Shown here: positions 1 through 11,628 of the stretch, in pieces
Layout of the letters: every line of letters begins with the position of its first letter
Numbering within the stretch: the stretch's first letter is position 1
From: Trichaptum fuscoviolaceum
Lineage: Eukaryota > Basidiomycota > Agaricomycetes > Hymenochaetales > Trichaptaceae
Length of the DNA stretch: 64,000 nucleotides
Direction: 5' to 3'
Assembly: GCA_910574455.1 (NCBI GenBank)
Contig: CAJSYZ010000007.1
Span: 1,922,001-1,986,000, forward strand
Made by a program: the position numbers and the translations under genes
Notes under the pieces: generated by a model
Told to the model about the DNA's origin: nothing
Seen by the model: only the letters and a program-made list of their open reading frames with translations
Databases searched by the model: none

Positions 1-295
1 TCGCATGTTCGGCATCATTAGGAGTACTGTGCCGTTAGCAATGGGAATGATTGCGTCTCGCCTTTGCTTTGCCCCTTCATGGCACCTTTTTGATTATTCG
101 CAGTCACAGAGCTAGCAAACGAAAAGGAGCTGATAAGCCATCGTTTTCAAGTGATTTTCTGGTGTCGCCGTCCATTCTTTCTACAGATCACTCTTTTATC
201 AAACTATTCCTATCACTCTTCGAACCAACGAGCATCCACACATTCAAACTCTATCACACACCTCAGATCATCTAGCGACGACGCCCAAGACTCCC

Positions 296-1684
296 TTGGC
301 TTCAAGTCAGGATACAGACTTGCAGAATGATATAACCATTGAAGTCGAGGGATGCTCAGAGTATGTAAACGCTCGACTTGCGACTCAGGCCAGGCATCTT
401 CCCATCGACGTCATGATAGAAGTGTTCAAGCTTTGTTGTCCAACTCCTGGCTCTCGTCGTCACCTCATATCTCCAATAATCTTGTGTTGCGTATGCAGAG
501 GATGGCGAGACTTGGCCATGGGGCTACCTGATCTGTGGACGTATCTACAACTCCGGGTTGTTCGGTTCGAGCTCGATGGGCCGCTTGCTACCATCAGACT
601 TTGGCTTTCAAGAGTTAAGAACCGACCGCTTGTGGTAGACGTAACTTTCTTGGAAGATTTTACCGCTGATTCGCCTTTGAACATTCTCCGGCAAGTGAAC
701 AAAGTCTTGGACAGTGTATCGACATTCTCTCCGGCACCCCTGGCCCAGAATCGTCTGACTGCCGCAATAACGAGTACGAGTCTGCCTTGCAGTGGCCAGA
801 CCGCTCTCGAAATGTACACATGGGCAGGACCCGAGCCAACTTCCGGAAAGCATTCAACAGGTTCAGTACAGATTAACATAATGCGACATGTCGATATCGT
901 GTATGGATTGGAAGGGCACACCCAGTTGAGCAGCTATTTGACAGTAATAGATCTGGCCGACCCCCGAGGAATGATTGAACTGGCACCGGAAGAAGGTCAT
1001 AATATTCTGTCAAGTTTCCCTATGCTGGAGAAGTGCAGCTTGCGATTGGGACGTTCACCATCACCTTTGATGACTGTCCCGCATCTAATGATGCATCTGA
1101 AGATTCTATCATTGTCCTGGTCCAATGTCCTTGATTCCAGTAACGTCCTGAATGCAATCTATGCTCCTTATCTGGAGTTTCTGGAGCTTGATGGTCTCGT
1201 ATCACCGCCGAGCTTCATCGAGGACGTAGGATGGTTCCAGCCTGAGTTGATGGAGTTCCTCGAGCGCTCGCAGCCTCCATTGCGAGTACTTGAATTAAGT
1301 AAGGTGGACTTAGGGGGCATTGACCTCTTAAGCTGTTTGGCACTGACAGGCAACCTCTACGCCCTTTTGTTGGAGGACTGCACCATTGACGAAACATATC
1401 GCAGACTTTGTGTGGAAGGGTGGCATCCACACCACGAGGAGGCCAGACGAGCATTGCTAAATATCGAGATGGTCCACCTCGTCTCTTGCACTGTCGGCAT
1501 GTTTGTCGACATGCTACTCGCGTTCCTCGCTGATGAAGAAGTACGATCACAAGTCCGATTGACAGACCTCCGCGTGTACGACTGTGGGCGGTTTCCTCAG
1601 GAGGTTCTGCTTGATCTTGAGCGGTGGCCCCAATTGCACGCTATCCTTAGTCCTGTAGGCCCTGACTTTACTGTATTTATCTGA
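296..1684 (+). CDS. F-box-like domain protein, 5' end unresolved
   Basis: Open frame of about 462 codons. Near its start is an F-box-like segment (LPIDVMIEVFKLC, then a CxVCRGWRDLA..LPDLWTYL block), the pattern of the large F-box/leucine-rich family of mushroom genomes. F-box proteins recruit substrates to SCF ubiquitin ligases through Skp1. The rest is leucine-rich with LRR-like spacing (for example LKILSLSW, LEFLELDGL, LRVLELSKVDL) and would be the substrate-binding part. The frame has no ATG before the F-box: its upstream end is a TTG at 296, the first in-frame ATG is at 413 inside the F-box, and a stop lies at about 113. So either a short upstream exon supplies the start or the copy has lost it. 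No intron is needed inside. Family call fairly sure; start unsure. Confidence 0.65.
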   Translation: MASSQDTDLQNDITIEVEGCSEYVNARLATQARHLPIDVMIEVFKLCCPTPGSRRHLISPIILCCVCRGWRDLAMGLPDLWTYLQLRVVRFELDGPLATIRLWLSRVKNRPLVVDVTFLEDFTADSPLNILRQVNKVLDSVSTFSPAPLAQNRLTAAITSTSLPCSGQTALEMYTWAGPEPTSGKHSTGSVQINIMRHVDIVYGLEGHTQLSSYLTVIDLADPRGMIELAPEEGHNILSSFPMLEKCSLRLGRSPSPLMTVPHLMMHLKILSLSWSNVLDSSNVLNAIYAPYLEFLELDGLVSPPSFIEDVGWFQPELMEFLERSQPPLRVLELSKVDLGGIDLLSCLALTGNLYALLLEDCTIDETYRRLCVEGWHPHHEEARRALLNIEMVHLVSCTVGMFVDMLLAFLADEEVRSQVRLTDLRVYDCGRFPQEVLLDLERWPQLHAILSPVGPDFTVFI

Positions 1685-2456
1685 CTACATAGATGAGGAG
1701 GATATCCTCGTCAGTAGCAGTCTGTATGATGTACAGTGTCAGTAAGGTAGCATTTCTGAAATAAAGGCTTGTCTTACCGCTCGAAAGGATGCGCTGCTTT
1801 CGATGAACAATGATACCCTCAGGCTGAAGGCTTGTCTCATTCACACTAAGTAGCATTTCTAATAGGTTATCCAGCAATGGTTCAAGTCGAATTCATATGT
1901 AACTCTGGACGAATTTGAATGGTATGCAAGATGATAAGCAGGTACTGTGTAGTACTAGTGTTGTACGAAGGCGAACATGATTGTCGTAACAAAGAACTTG
2001 AATGCTGGCCCCGCCATAACTTGAACCTGGGAAAGTTCATTCACTCAACGTCTGTTTCGCCAATGACTTCGTATATCGAACATTAAACAATCCAACTTAT
2101 TACCCTTCCTTCGAGCTCATGCTCGTCGAATATAAATCGAGTGGAATCGCGTTGAATTTGAAAATTGGTGTCCTGCAAATGTCAGGTGTAACATATGGAA
2201 CCCAATTAAGCACCATTTTCTTCCGCGAATTGGCGTTGTTGCCGACGCCATATATTAGACGATGACAAGCGAGGTAGACGACTCTCAAGCTGCCCCCACC
2301 TTCACTGGCACGGGTCTTTCGATTTGGGCTCGCAAGTCGAAGTTGCAATTCTGTCTACTCTCTTTCCTCTACGCTCATTTGCTCTCTGGACCGCAGCTAC
2401 ACTCTTTTCTATAGCTTGGCCCTTCCACTCTTTTTTCTCCGTCTCACTGGTACTTT
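1685..2456. other. Intergenic, no gene seen
   Basis: Short open frames only, none with family resemblance or sensible splicing. It must hold the end of the F-box transcript and the promoter of the following AA9 gene. Confidence 0.5.
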
Positions 2457-3600
2457 ATGCTCGACAACATGAGTCTTCTTCGCCTATTTTCGTGGGCCAT
2501 TGTGTTCTGCAGCCTTGTTGCGCTTGTCTCAGCCCACGGGTTCGTGACGGAAGTCGTTATTGACGGCAAAGCATATCCAGGATCGAATGGCGCGAAGGCA
2601 TCTTCAAGTTCACCTGTCAGGAAAGTGAGCTCTGGCTCTCCGGTGTTCGATTCATCCTCGAAGGATATCGTTTGTGGGTTGGATTCCCAGTTCGCTTCGG
2701 GTGTGGCAGCTGCGAAACCGGGAAGTGCGATTCAGTTTTTCTGGAAGGGTGAGACCGGCATTAACTGGTTTCACACCGCTGGTGAGTCCAACGTTCACCT
2801 CAGCACCTATGAGGGACTTAATTTGAATGTTTAACAAGGCCCTATCTTGACGTACATGGCCAAGTGCTCTGGACCTTGCTCCTCCTTCACGCCCTCCTCG
2901 TCGACTGCCTGGTTTAAGGTCGCCGAAGCCGGCGAGAAACAACCGGGAACTCCCAATACCTGGGCACAAGCTGACCTTACCTCCGGCGCACCTGCCAACG
3001 TCACCCTCCCATCCGACCTTGCCCCAGGTAATTATCTGATCCGCCACGAGATCATCGCACTTCAGAATGCGCAGAATAAGGGCGGTGCCGAATTCTACCC
3101 CAGCTGCTTGCAAGTGACCGTGTCCGGAAACGGATCGGGAACAGCAGAGACAACGGTGCACTTTCCTGGCGCATATTCAGCGACAGACCCTGGCCTATTA
3201 GGCAACGTGAGTCTACCACTCTTTTCATCCACAGTGGCCTCTTCAATAAAACGCTTTGTAGTACTATAACCCAGGAGTCGTTTATACCTTCCCTGGAGGT
3301 CCAGTTGTGAAGTTGGGAAACAGTGGCTCATCTTCACCATCCACAACTAAGAGTGCGACTTCATCAACTACGATCATATCGAAAACAACGTCTTCAACGA
3401 GTCATGTCGCCTCCGCCTCCGCTTCATCCCCAACGACGAGCGATGCATCTGTTTCTCCTACTCCGTCATCTACGACGGGTCGATGTGGTACGAAACGCAG
3501 GCGGCGCCGTTCAGTTTCCACCTCTTCTGCCACGACTAATGCTTCCGCGTCACGCAAGATGGCTCGACACCACAAGCGTCGTTTAACCTCATACCATTAA
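2457..3600 (+). CDS. AA9 lytic polysaccharide monooxygenase (GH61 type)
   Basis: Secreted copper enzyme that oxidatively cleaves cellulose or related beta-glucans. Three exons with introns 2782..2838 and 3207..3261. A signal peptide (hydrophobic run ending LVALVSA) precedes HGFVTEV, giving the N-terminal His of the copper histidine brace. The second brace His appears only after splicing, in WFHTAGPILTYMAKC. The axial Tyr is in FYPSC. Cys pairs are in place, and the third exon gives NPGVVYTFPGGP, typical of the AA9 end. ATGs at 2457 and 2469 both give a workable signal peptide. A Ser/Thr-rich tail follows the catalytic domain and ends in a strongly basic stretch (RRRRR, HHKRR) with no CBM1. 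The residue before FYPSC is Glu where AA9 usually has Gln. Substrate cannot be told from sequence. Confidence 0.92.
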
Positions 3601-3851
3601 GCAGAGGAGATATTTCTTCTCTAACACATTCTTACTTGACATCTGCGCCAGTTCGCACTTTATGGCTGATTGCTGGATCTCATCAGCATCTACATTTCTG
3701 ACTGTGCCTCGAAGGCACAGTGTTACTTACATTCGAGTCTTGCTCAGCTGCTGCTTAAGTTTTTTTTCATGTTACTCGTAATGTACAAAACATCCAAATG
3801 CATTGGCCTGGGTTCATGCTATGTTTTCTTTTGCAGCTGTCGCTGCTTTGA

Positions 3852-6159
3852 TTACTTTTTCAGGAGTGCTGCTGCCTGTGTCGAAGTCGACTTGCCGCCA
3901 AGTTCGGCTAAGAGTGTGTCAGTGTATCCGGCAGTTCCGGTGCCCTTTCGTTGCTTCTTGAAGTAGTCGGTAATCAAGAAGGCCACATCTAGACGATAGC
4001 ATTAGATACGGTGCTTCATCGAAGAATCAGGCTTGTTGTATTCACCAAGGCTTTGCTCGAGGTTCAAGCGGGGATCGCAGAATGACTGATACCTTAGGCC
4101 CAGCTCTTCTTCGGTTAATTCCATACTACCACCGAGGCACTCGGTGACGCTGAAACCTTCGTCGTTGAACTCGCCAGTGAACTCAAGGCTGACTCCGCCG
4201 AGCTTGGACCCGCATTCGGTGTGGATGCGCAAGCATGAGCTGAGTTCGCTAATTATTGTACCGAAGTTACGTGTCTTCAAGCCGGAAGAAGATGTGAGGG
4301 TGCTGTGGCCGTATTAGTATACGAAGACGGAGAACCGAAACGCTGACGAACAGACGTACTTTCCGTGCATCGGATCGCAGATCCAGGCTACAGGGTGTCC
4401 TGACTTTTGTACGGCTGCTATATGTGCTGGAAGATGATTATCGATCTATGCGTTCGACTGTCAGTTGAATAAGTCATAGATTAGCACAATATTCAGACCT
4501 TTCCTGCGCCGTAGCGCGTAATGAGCGTAACGCGACCGGATTCCTGGTCAGGATTGACAACTGCAGTGTGAGGATCAATTCAGGTCTGCGCACAACACGA
4601 CATGGACCAATGGCTTGAAACGAACTGTTAAGGAGCTTGACCAACTCATCCCCGCCCATCGTAGGCCCGACCTTGATCCCGATGGGATTCCGGATGCCGC
4701 GGAAGTATTCCACATGTGCGCCATCCAGCTGACGAGTTCGGTCCCCGATCCAGATGAAGTGCGCAGAAGTATTATAGTAGGCATGGCCTTCGCTTGTGGC
4801 ATATTTCGCGGTCGAGCGTAGAGAAGGCGGGGTAGGCAAGAGCCTAGTGAGGGCTTCCTCATACCCGAGCATCAAGCCCTCATGACTGAAAGAGCATCAA
4901 TTCCTTGGTATCGGAGTACTAGAGAATTCATCAGGTACCTCGTGTAGAAGTCGACCTCACCCAGGACACCGCGTCCGCCTCCCTGCTCATAGGAGACATT
5001 TTCGTGGCCGGAGTTAGCGCCAATCGTACTGCTAAACTCTAGCGCATCCGAGAGACCTTCGGTGATGCGCTCGAATTCCGCTCTGATGGTAGCTTTGTTA
5101 CACATGTGGTATGAAAGCCATCAAATCCGGCTTACTTTAGTGTCGGGGACCGGACGTGAGACAATGACCAGTCTCGAGGATGGTGTAAGGAAGCGAAGCC
5201 GGAAACGAGCAAAGAACGTAGGCAATTTAATGTTGCTGTTGAGTGGAAATATGCACTATGTAATGAGATTGGTTGTTATTCAATATATCGAGATATGCAC
5301 TATCACGAACCTCAGCAATCGTTCGGGATCTGGTGTTCGGGCGTCTGGATCAAGACTGAATTCAACCATAAGATGCATGCTTTGCTATAACTGCAATTAC
5401 TTACCCGTTGACATTGTCTCCTCTTCGACGCAAATCAGTAAACGGATGCTCATGAGGTAATTCAGAAGTCATACCGGAAGCTCATCACTTCCTTTCCGTT
5501 GATAATCTCTGTGCCACTGCTTCTGGGCTTGGCGTATTGTCCGGCTATCCTACCTATTCGAACCTGAAAATGTTCAGAACATGATACGCACGTAGGATTC
5601 AAAGGTGACCAACCACAGGGACTCTTGCACCCCATATGAGAATAAGAGAAAACGACAGGATGAGGCCAAGCTTCGCTGAGATATTTTCCTAACAAGACAC
5701 ATGTAAGTCACAATTAGGATTAAGCTGAAAAATATCGATAACAAACGTGAGTGCAGGCATCGAAGCTTTCTGCACAGTCTCCAGCGTGAAGAAGAAATGC
5801 TTCATTCCTTTGCACCGCTGCTAGCTGATGTCTGAGCCGTTCGATCTAGTGCAGTAACGTTGGTCTTAAGAAGCCAGGAGTAGGAATACGAAGCTACTTC
5901 TCCAGGTGAAACAAGTGGCGGAAGTGTTTTGATCTTTGATAGAACTCTGGGCAATTCCTTTCAATGCGCGATGTACTGAATAAGCGAAGATAATCGTTAC
6001 CTCTGCAGATGTCCATCATCTGGATATTTTACACCCTTACAGACAGCGCAAGTTACTTGAGTTACTTTATGCCAGAAGAATTCCTGAACTGACCTGCGCG
6101 GCTGGCTTACTTCTCCAGGACAATGGGTCCCATTCTGAGTCCTTCAGATTGCTTTCCAT
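3852..6159 (-). CDS. Class II 3-deoxy-7-phosphoheptulonate (DAHP) synthase
   Basis: First enzyme of the shikimate pathway: condenses phosphoenolpyruvate and erythrose 4-phosphate. I could follow the minus-strand gene from ATG (6159) to TAA (3852) through twelve exons. Introns: 6036..6093, 5947..6000, 5846..5897, 5689..5746, about 5564..5613, 5423..5474, 5356..5404, 5256..5310, 5083..5135, 4886..4938, then 4561..4625, 4446..4498, 4303..4359 and 3989..4045 further on (some counts depend on donor choice). Landmarks in order: [34 protein letters not shown] (metal-binding Cys), [72 protein letters not shown] (metal His), LEFTGE (metal Glu), VTECLGG, CDPRLN (metal Asp). All four metal ligands are present, so it should be active. 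Spliced length is near 470 residues, normal for class II. Confidence 0.93.
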
Positions 6160-6604
6160 AGTGAAGCGTCTTCTTGATCTGCTGGTGGTGGTGTAGTAGT
6201 AAGTTCAATTGAACAATTTATTTGTAGCATTGTATGTAGTTACACGTCACAAGATTCGCCTTCGCAATAAGATGTTCCGAGTCAGAAGAGATCTTGGTGT
6301 TTTTCTCTTAATCAGTGCTGGTGTTATGTGTACAGAGCGTCTGATCTTCTTCAATACTAAAGTTAGTGAAATGAGGGGGAGTCACAAACTTCAAGTTAGG
6401 CTTCCGGCGAGATCTGATTAAAATTCCGGCTTAATCCGGATCTTCACGTCGCCCGAGCTCGAATCCCGGCCCGCCGCCTTGAACGCCCGGCTTTTCACGT
6501 GACTTAAATCCGGCTGCTACTGACTAATGAGCGCAATGCGGGCGCCTAAATGCTGTGTCAACGCGCATACGCTTGCGTACACGCACTCAACCACTCCCTA
6601 AGCC
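6160..6604. other. Divergent intergenic region
   Basis: Between the minus-strand DAHP synthase start and the plus-strand HECT ligase start. It holds both promoters. I see no gene and no clear TATA box. Confidence 0.5.
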
Positions 6605-9600
6605 ATGCATCCGCTCTTTGCAGGTAACGAAAGTCGACAACGCCGTATTAATCTTGGCGGTACATCTGCTGTTGCGTCTCATGACGAGCTCCTGCAGCAG
6701 GCGAGAGCAATTCGCAATGAGCGCCAATTAGCGCGGCAGCGCCAGGAAGCGGCCATTAGACTGCAAGCTGCATGGCGAGGGCAACTGAGTAGACGTGCTG
6801 CTAAGGAAGGATTGCGGACACTGTTTGATCAAAACCCATACGGATTGAATGCCATGAGGTGCTTGGTATTGTTGGGGAACGATGAGGAGAGACTCGGAAG
6901 ATGGTCGGAGGCGATCATTAGTATGGGTGAAGGTGAGTAATATGTCATATTAAATGGCGTCCTTGTTAATGAAATACTGCTAGTGTCTTTACTTGACCTT
7001 GCGAGAGGTTCTGAACGGGAAAGCTGGCTCGTATTAATTCGGCAACTGTCCGTAACGCTCTTGCAATCAGTTGCCAAAGATCCTCAGTGAGACGCCTCTA
7101 ACTGCAATGTCTGCAATGTAATCCTCCTAACCATGCTGACTTGCCGATCAGGTCAAAATCAGCTGCATCACATTTGAAAATTGTTTATATACTCATGTCT
7201 CCGCCCACCATCGATGAAGCCTTGCCATCCATGGGGACCTCTGTTAGCAAAGACATTGCGCTTTATTTGTTACGCCATGAGTATTATTCGCTTTTGAAGA
7301 AGGCTACGGAGGCAATTGTAAGGGGTTTGTTATCGTTCATCGTTAAGATACTAATGGTTCAACATTAGCCTCAATCGTCTTCCAAAAAGTCGGCTTCGTT
7401 ACCACTCCTTGTATCGCTGATCACAGCACCGCTCCTTATTTTCCCGAATAGAAGCGAAATTTACCTCTTCTGCTTCAGGGAAATCATTCAATACATCCTT
7501 ACCGTTCCTCTCCTCCCGAACCGCCTTGCCCTTGATTCCTTAAAGCAACTCTCAGCTCAGCTTCCCCTTCAATCATTCGATCTTCTTCTCCCGGTGTTGG
7601 AAGAAATCAACGTTTCCTTTGAAATCGAGCAGAAAATAAACGTCTTAGCAAATCTAGCAGCTTTCATGCCTCCGCGTTACAATAGGATCTCTATGGCCGC
7701 TTTGATTGCCTACCTTGAATTTCTCTCGAAGCTTCTTGTCGGCTTTCCCGCAGCGGCATTCGAAGCTCCAGATATGTCAAGTCGGCAGGCCTCGTGGAAC
7801 CAGGATTCGTCTTCGGATGAGGAAGAGGATACCATGGGCCAATCGTCGACGCGTAAACCCTCAATAACAGTTGATGCTAAAACGCGCTCTCGATTACAGA
7901 CACTTGTTTCGCAAAATCACGTTGCCAGCTTGATAAGTGCAACCACGAGTGACGCTCGGGCCCGGCTCAGTTTATACAAGTTCATCATGTCGCTCTGCGA
8001 GGCATGGCCTTCTCGTAATGCAAAATTACTCACCACCGTCCTGGCTTCTGGTGGCACGGGACTGGTGCGCGAACTGTACCGCGGATACGTACGGGGTTCG
8101 CCCTTAGGCAAGGACGACACTCTTCAGACGCTCATGGACTCTTGCATAGCAAACACGCAGAGCTGGCTGCCTCTCTTATTCCTCACAGATCTATATACTC
8201 AAGCGCTCATGACAATGGGCGATGACGAATTCTTTGCTTCACGCCCCGGAGCAGTCTCAGTTCCTCAAGCTCAACGCAACCCACTGACCGTTGACGAAGT
8301 AATAGCCTTTTCGCGACAGTTGATGAATATCGCTTTTGTATTAATCTGGCATATGAGCATGGACGAGAGCGATACGAGCTCCTTCAAAGGGAAGGTACCA
8401 GGTACAACGATAGGATGGGAAACAGTAAGGGACAAGGTTACAAGACTGGTGCAGGCGATACATGACAGAGAGTAAGCTGAAACGTCTGGGACGATTAGTT
8501 GAGGCAACTGACTCTATCTCTGTTCAGCTCGAGAAGACCGTTTACGCCATCAGGCCACTGGCTTGCTTCTCGACTAGATCTAGCCTCCTTTGCCAACATC
8601 GCAGTGTAAGTAACATATAATCGTTTTCATATTATCGCATCTCATTGTGCTGCATCGGCAGGGCGGAAGAACAGAAGCTTTCTGAGGAGGAGGACTCCGT
8701 CCCTTCTCGACCGCCTCCGAGAAACCTCCTATCGAGACGGAAACTTGCGCAGATTTCGCCTCGTCTAAATGTACTTCACCAACTTCCATTCGCTATTCCG
8801 TTCGAGACGCGTGTACACATTTTCCGTCAATTTGTCGTGAACGACATGACGAAGGAAAACGGTGGATACGACCGTTTCGATCGCGCATATAACGGACGCG
8901 TTAAATCAAAAGCTACTGTTCGACGAGGGCATGTTGCCTCTGATGGATTTGATAGACTTGCGAATGCGAATTTAAAGGGTCACATCGAAATCACTTTTAT
9001 TGATCAGTTTGGTCAGGAAGAGTGAGTAACCATGTTCAAATTTTTTTCCCCATATTTCTCATATCATAGCTTTCAGAGCCGGTATAGATGGAGGTGGTGT
9101 CTTTAAAGAATTCTTCACTGAGCTCTGTAAGGAAGTCTTCGACACCGACCACGGCCTTTGGTTAGCAACGCAGAATAATGAGCTATATCCAAACCCGCAT
9201 TCCTATGCGAAAGAACGTATGTTGTTTACGAGTGTCATAAAAGCTGTTTGCTGTTGCTAATGTATAAAATTTAGCTCACAGCCTTGATTGGTATCGGTTT
9301 ATTGGGCGAATACTTGGGAAAGCGCTATATGAAGGAATTCTCGTTGATGTTGCGTTCGCTGGGTTCTTCCTTGCCAAGGTGCTTATCAATCTCTCCATCC
9401 GTTTATTCACATAGACTGAGGGTTTCATCCAGTGGCTTGGAAAACAGAGCTTCTTAGACGACCTTGCATCATTGTCTCCGGATTTGTATAAAGGCCTATT
9501 ATTCCTGAAGAATTACACCGGCGATCCAGAGGAACTGTCCCTCACATTTGCTGTCAACGAAGAAGGTGAGTTGCCTGTAATAGCGTCTCTATATAGTACT

Positions 9601-10433
9601 TACCAATTAATTATTCATAACATAGAACTTGGAGTTGCGAGCACAGTCAACCTGATCCCAAACGGAGCCAACATACCCGTTACGAGGGACAATCGATTGC
9701 AATATATCTTCTTGATGTGTCATTATCGTCTCACAAAGCAAATCCGCCCACAAAGCGAGGCGTTTTTCCAAGGTCTATCAGATATGATTGATCCCAAATG
9801 GATCAGGTATATTTGAAATGTCTTCTGTTGATGCTATGGAACGCTCATGCTATATATCGACCGCAGAATGTTCAATCAGCAGGAGTTACAGGTCCTGATA
9901 GGCGGCGTCAATACGCCTATCGACCTCGACGATTTGAGAAGAAATACTAACTACGGTGGACTCTATAATGACGACGATGATACTATTCAGGCATTTTGGA
10001 GAGTGAGTGCCGCTTTCTCCTGGTTCATAAGTAGCTAACACGCCTTGAAGGTCGTCAATTCTCTCGATCAAGACAAAAGGAGGGCTTTACTCCGCTTTGC
10101 GACGAGCTGTAGTCGCCCGCCTTTGCTGTATGCCTTCATACCCTACCTCAATCATCCAGAACATCCAGAAGTTCGCTAAAATCCTTATACAGTGGTTTCA
10201 AGGAACTGCAGCCCAATTTCTCGATTCGTGATGCAGGAACCGATCAGAACCGGTTACCAACGGCGAGCACGTGCGTTAACTTACTGAAGGTGAGGTCGGC
10301 CGTTGTGGTGTTATCTTTCACCGATTGATAGCGTTCTACATCTCAACAGCTGCCGAGATATACGAGTGAGCATACTCTACGTGACAAACTAATACAGGCT
10401 ATCACGTCGGGAGCCGGCTTCGATTTGTCGTAA
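6605..10433 (+). CDS. HUL5: HECT-type E3 ubiquitin ligase, HUL5/UBE3C family
   Basis: Proteasome-associated ubiquitin-chain elongating ligase by family. Multi-exon gene starting MHPLFAGNESRQRRINLGG. An IQ motif (AAIRLQAAWRGQLSRR, about residues 38-55) near the N-terminus is the hallmark of the UBE3C/HUL5 branch. The C-terminal HECT domain is spread over many short exons: ITFIDQFGQEE, AGIDGGGVFKEFF, YPNPHSY, WYRFIGRILGKALYEG, FAGFFLAK, ELSLTF, NRLQYIFLMCHYRL, GFKELQPNFSIRDAG, then LPTASTCVNLLKLP with the catalytic Cys codon near 10274. It ends SGAGFDLS before the TAA at 10431..10433. The first intron begins at about 6933. The last ones follow the codons for RPPLL and for CVNLLK. The middle (about 7100-8600) holds acidic, Ser-rich stretches. 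The family call rests on the IQ plus HECT layout. Confidence 0.9.
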
Positions 10434-10592
10434 TCTGCTGCAATATACACATGATACACATTCTTGTACTTTAGTTTGTTGCTCTGCATTGTATTTTCAA
10501 TAGATGTAATTGGCTGTTGATGTAAAATAATAAATCCGGAAATGATACGATGGCAGAATTACGCAAAATAGTTACAATGCGACGAAATGCTA
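10434..10592. other. Short convergent intergenic stretch
   Basis: Lies between the 3' ends of the HECT gene and the broken hydrolase. Nothing else seen. Confidence 0.4.
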
Positions 10593-11081
10593 TTAACTAC
10601 ACTGTTCTTTGAAGGAAGCTAAAATTGTACTACTGTATGGCACATGAAATACGAGATGCAACTCCAGGAGACTTTTGTGGAAGCGCATGCAATTAGCCCC
10701 ATAAACTCGGAATCGGAATACATCACATACGTATTGTTGCACCTCCTCCGCGAAAGCACCGATGTGCTTCATCACCTCAGTCGGACTGTCGTCAAATACT
10801 GCATGCGTTCCGCCTTCAATTAAGGCGATCTTTGCGTTCTTGAAGTGTTCCTTAGCATCCTTGACTATTGGTTCGTGACGTACAAGCGCGTCCTGAGTTC
10901 CGTGCAAAATGAGGATAGGGAATCCTTCCTTTCCCAATTCGAACAGGCGCGTGGAGTCTTGAGGGCGCCCAACAACGCATCCACGGTCCAATGTCGACTG
11001 GTGCACTCCGTATCCCAGCCAAGCACTTTGGGTGTCCCAGCGCTTCAACTGCCTCACTCGCGCATCCACAGGTGAATAAGG
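10593..11081 (-). pseudogene. 3' half of alpha/beta hydrolase split by the KDZ transposon
   Basis: C-terminal half of a minus-strand alpha/beta hydrolase. Its other half is at 27597..28316. Reading inward from the insertion point, the frame continues as VDARVRQLKRWDTQSAWLGY, then FPILILHGTQDALV (acid-residue loop) and ALIEGGTHAVFDDSP (catalytic His region), ending near EVMKHIGAFAEEVQQ. It matches, block for block, the paralogue at 29910..31179. The downstream end is uncertain: an intron may start just after EEVQQ, with a stop near 10630, or the frame may run to 10593. Promoter and catalytic Ser lie 16.5 kb away on the far side of the insert, so this half cannot make a working enzyme. Confidence 0.85.
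11074..11081. repeat. Target site duplication GAATAAGG, left copy
   Basis: The eight bases just outside the left inverted repeat are identical to the eight outside the right one (27597..27604). An 8-bp duplication is what KDZ/Zisupton-type elements make. Confidence 0.93.
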
Positions 11082-11147
11082 CAGTTCAGGACACCCCCTT
11101 AGGGGTACCTCTTAGATGAGAACCTAATGTGTTTAAGTGTAGCCTAA
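11082..11147 (+). repeat. Left terminal inverted repeat of KDZ element
   Basis: 66 bases. From base 11 on it pairs with the right end at all but two positions (T/C and A/G), sharing CACCCCCTTAGGGGTACC and onward to the GCCTAA end. The first ten bases share only CAGT plus scattered positions. CCCCTTAGGGG is itself a perfect palindrome. Confidence 0.92.
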
Positions 11148-11154
11148 CAGGTCC

Positions 11155-11400
11155 AAATTCCAATGTATTCCCAATGAGACATTTTGGGAATCCCATGACG
11201 ATTTTTAGTTGGGAGTCCCATATTAATGGTAAATTGGTAGTCCCAAAGTAAGATTGGGATTCCCAAGATTGGGACTCCCAAATGTAGCATATGTGGGAAC
11301 CCCAAATATGCTACATTTGGGAGTCCCAATGCGTGAGACAGCATAAGTACATTTGGGACTCCCAAACGTCTTGGGATTCCCAGTCTGAGCTTATTTTTGA
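11155..11400. repeat. Left subterminal repeat array
   Basis: About eight to ten copies of a short palindromic unit, consensus TTGGGAnTCCCAA, with central base and edges varying and occasional half units. They follow the left inverted repeat directly. The same unit recurs inside the right end. Such arrays are usual binding sites for transposases of large DNA elements. Confidence 0.85.
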
Positions 11401-11628
11401 TAATAATACTCAGTGCTTAGTAATAGCAAGCAGGCCATTAGTAATCAATTATAATCCTTTTTGTTTTGCTCTTATCAAACTCATCATCTCCCCGTCTGCA
11501 CGGATTTCTTATCACACAGTTGGATATTGAGAGAGACAGCATATACATTTAATTTATTGCTGTGGTACTACAATGCAATAGGTAGGATACATGAGATATT
11601 ATAACAGAAAAAGGAATTTGAGCATATT
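11401..11628. other. Non-coding spacer inside the transposon
   Basis: AT-rich sequence between the subterminal array and the 3' end of the minus-strand cargo gene. No feature seen. Confidence 0.4.

Noticed and set aside
51..275. Short frame before the F-box gene
   Set aside because: No homology impression, and its end lies just before the F-box frame in a different phase; it does not supply the missing start.
11155..11400. Regular short repeats that could be mistaken for a CRISPR array
   Set aside because: Units are short palindromes with uneven spacing and no constant spacer length; the genome is fungal, and the same units occur at the other end of the transposon.
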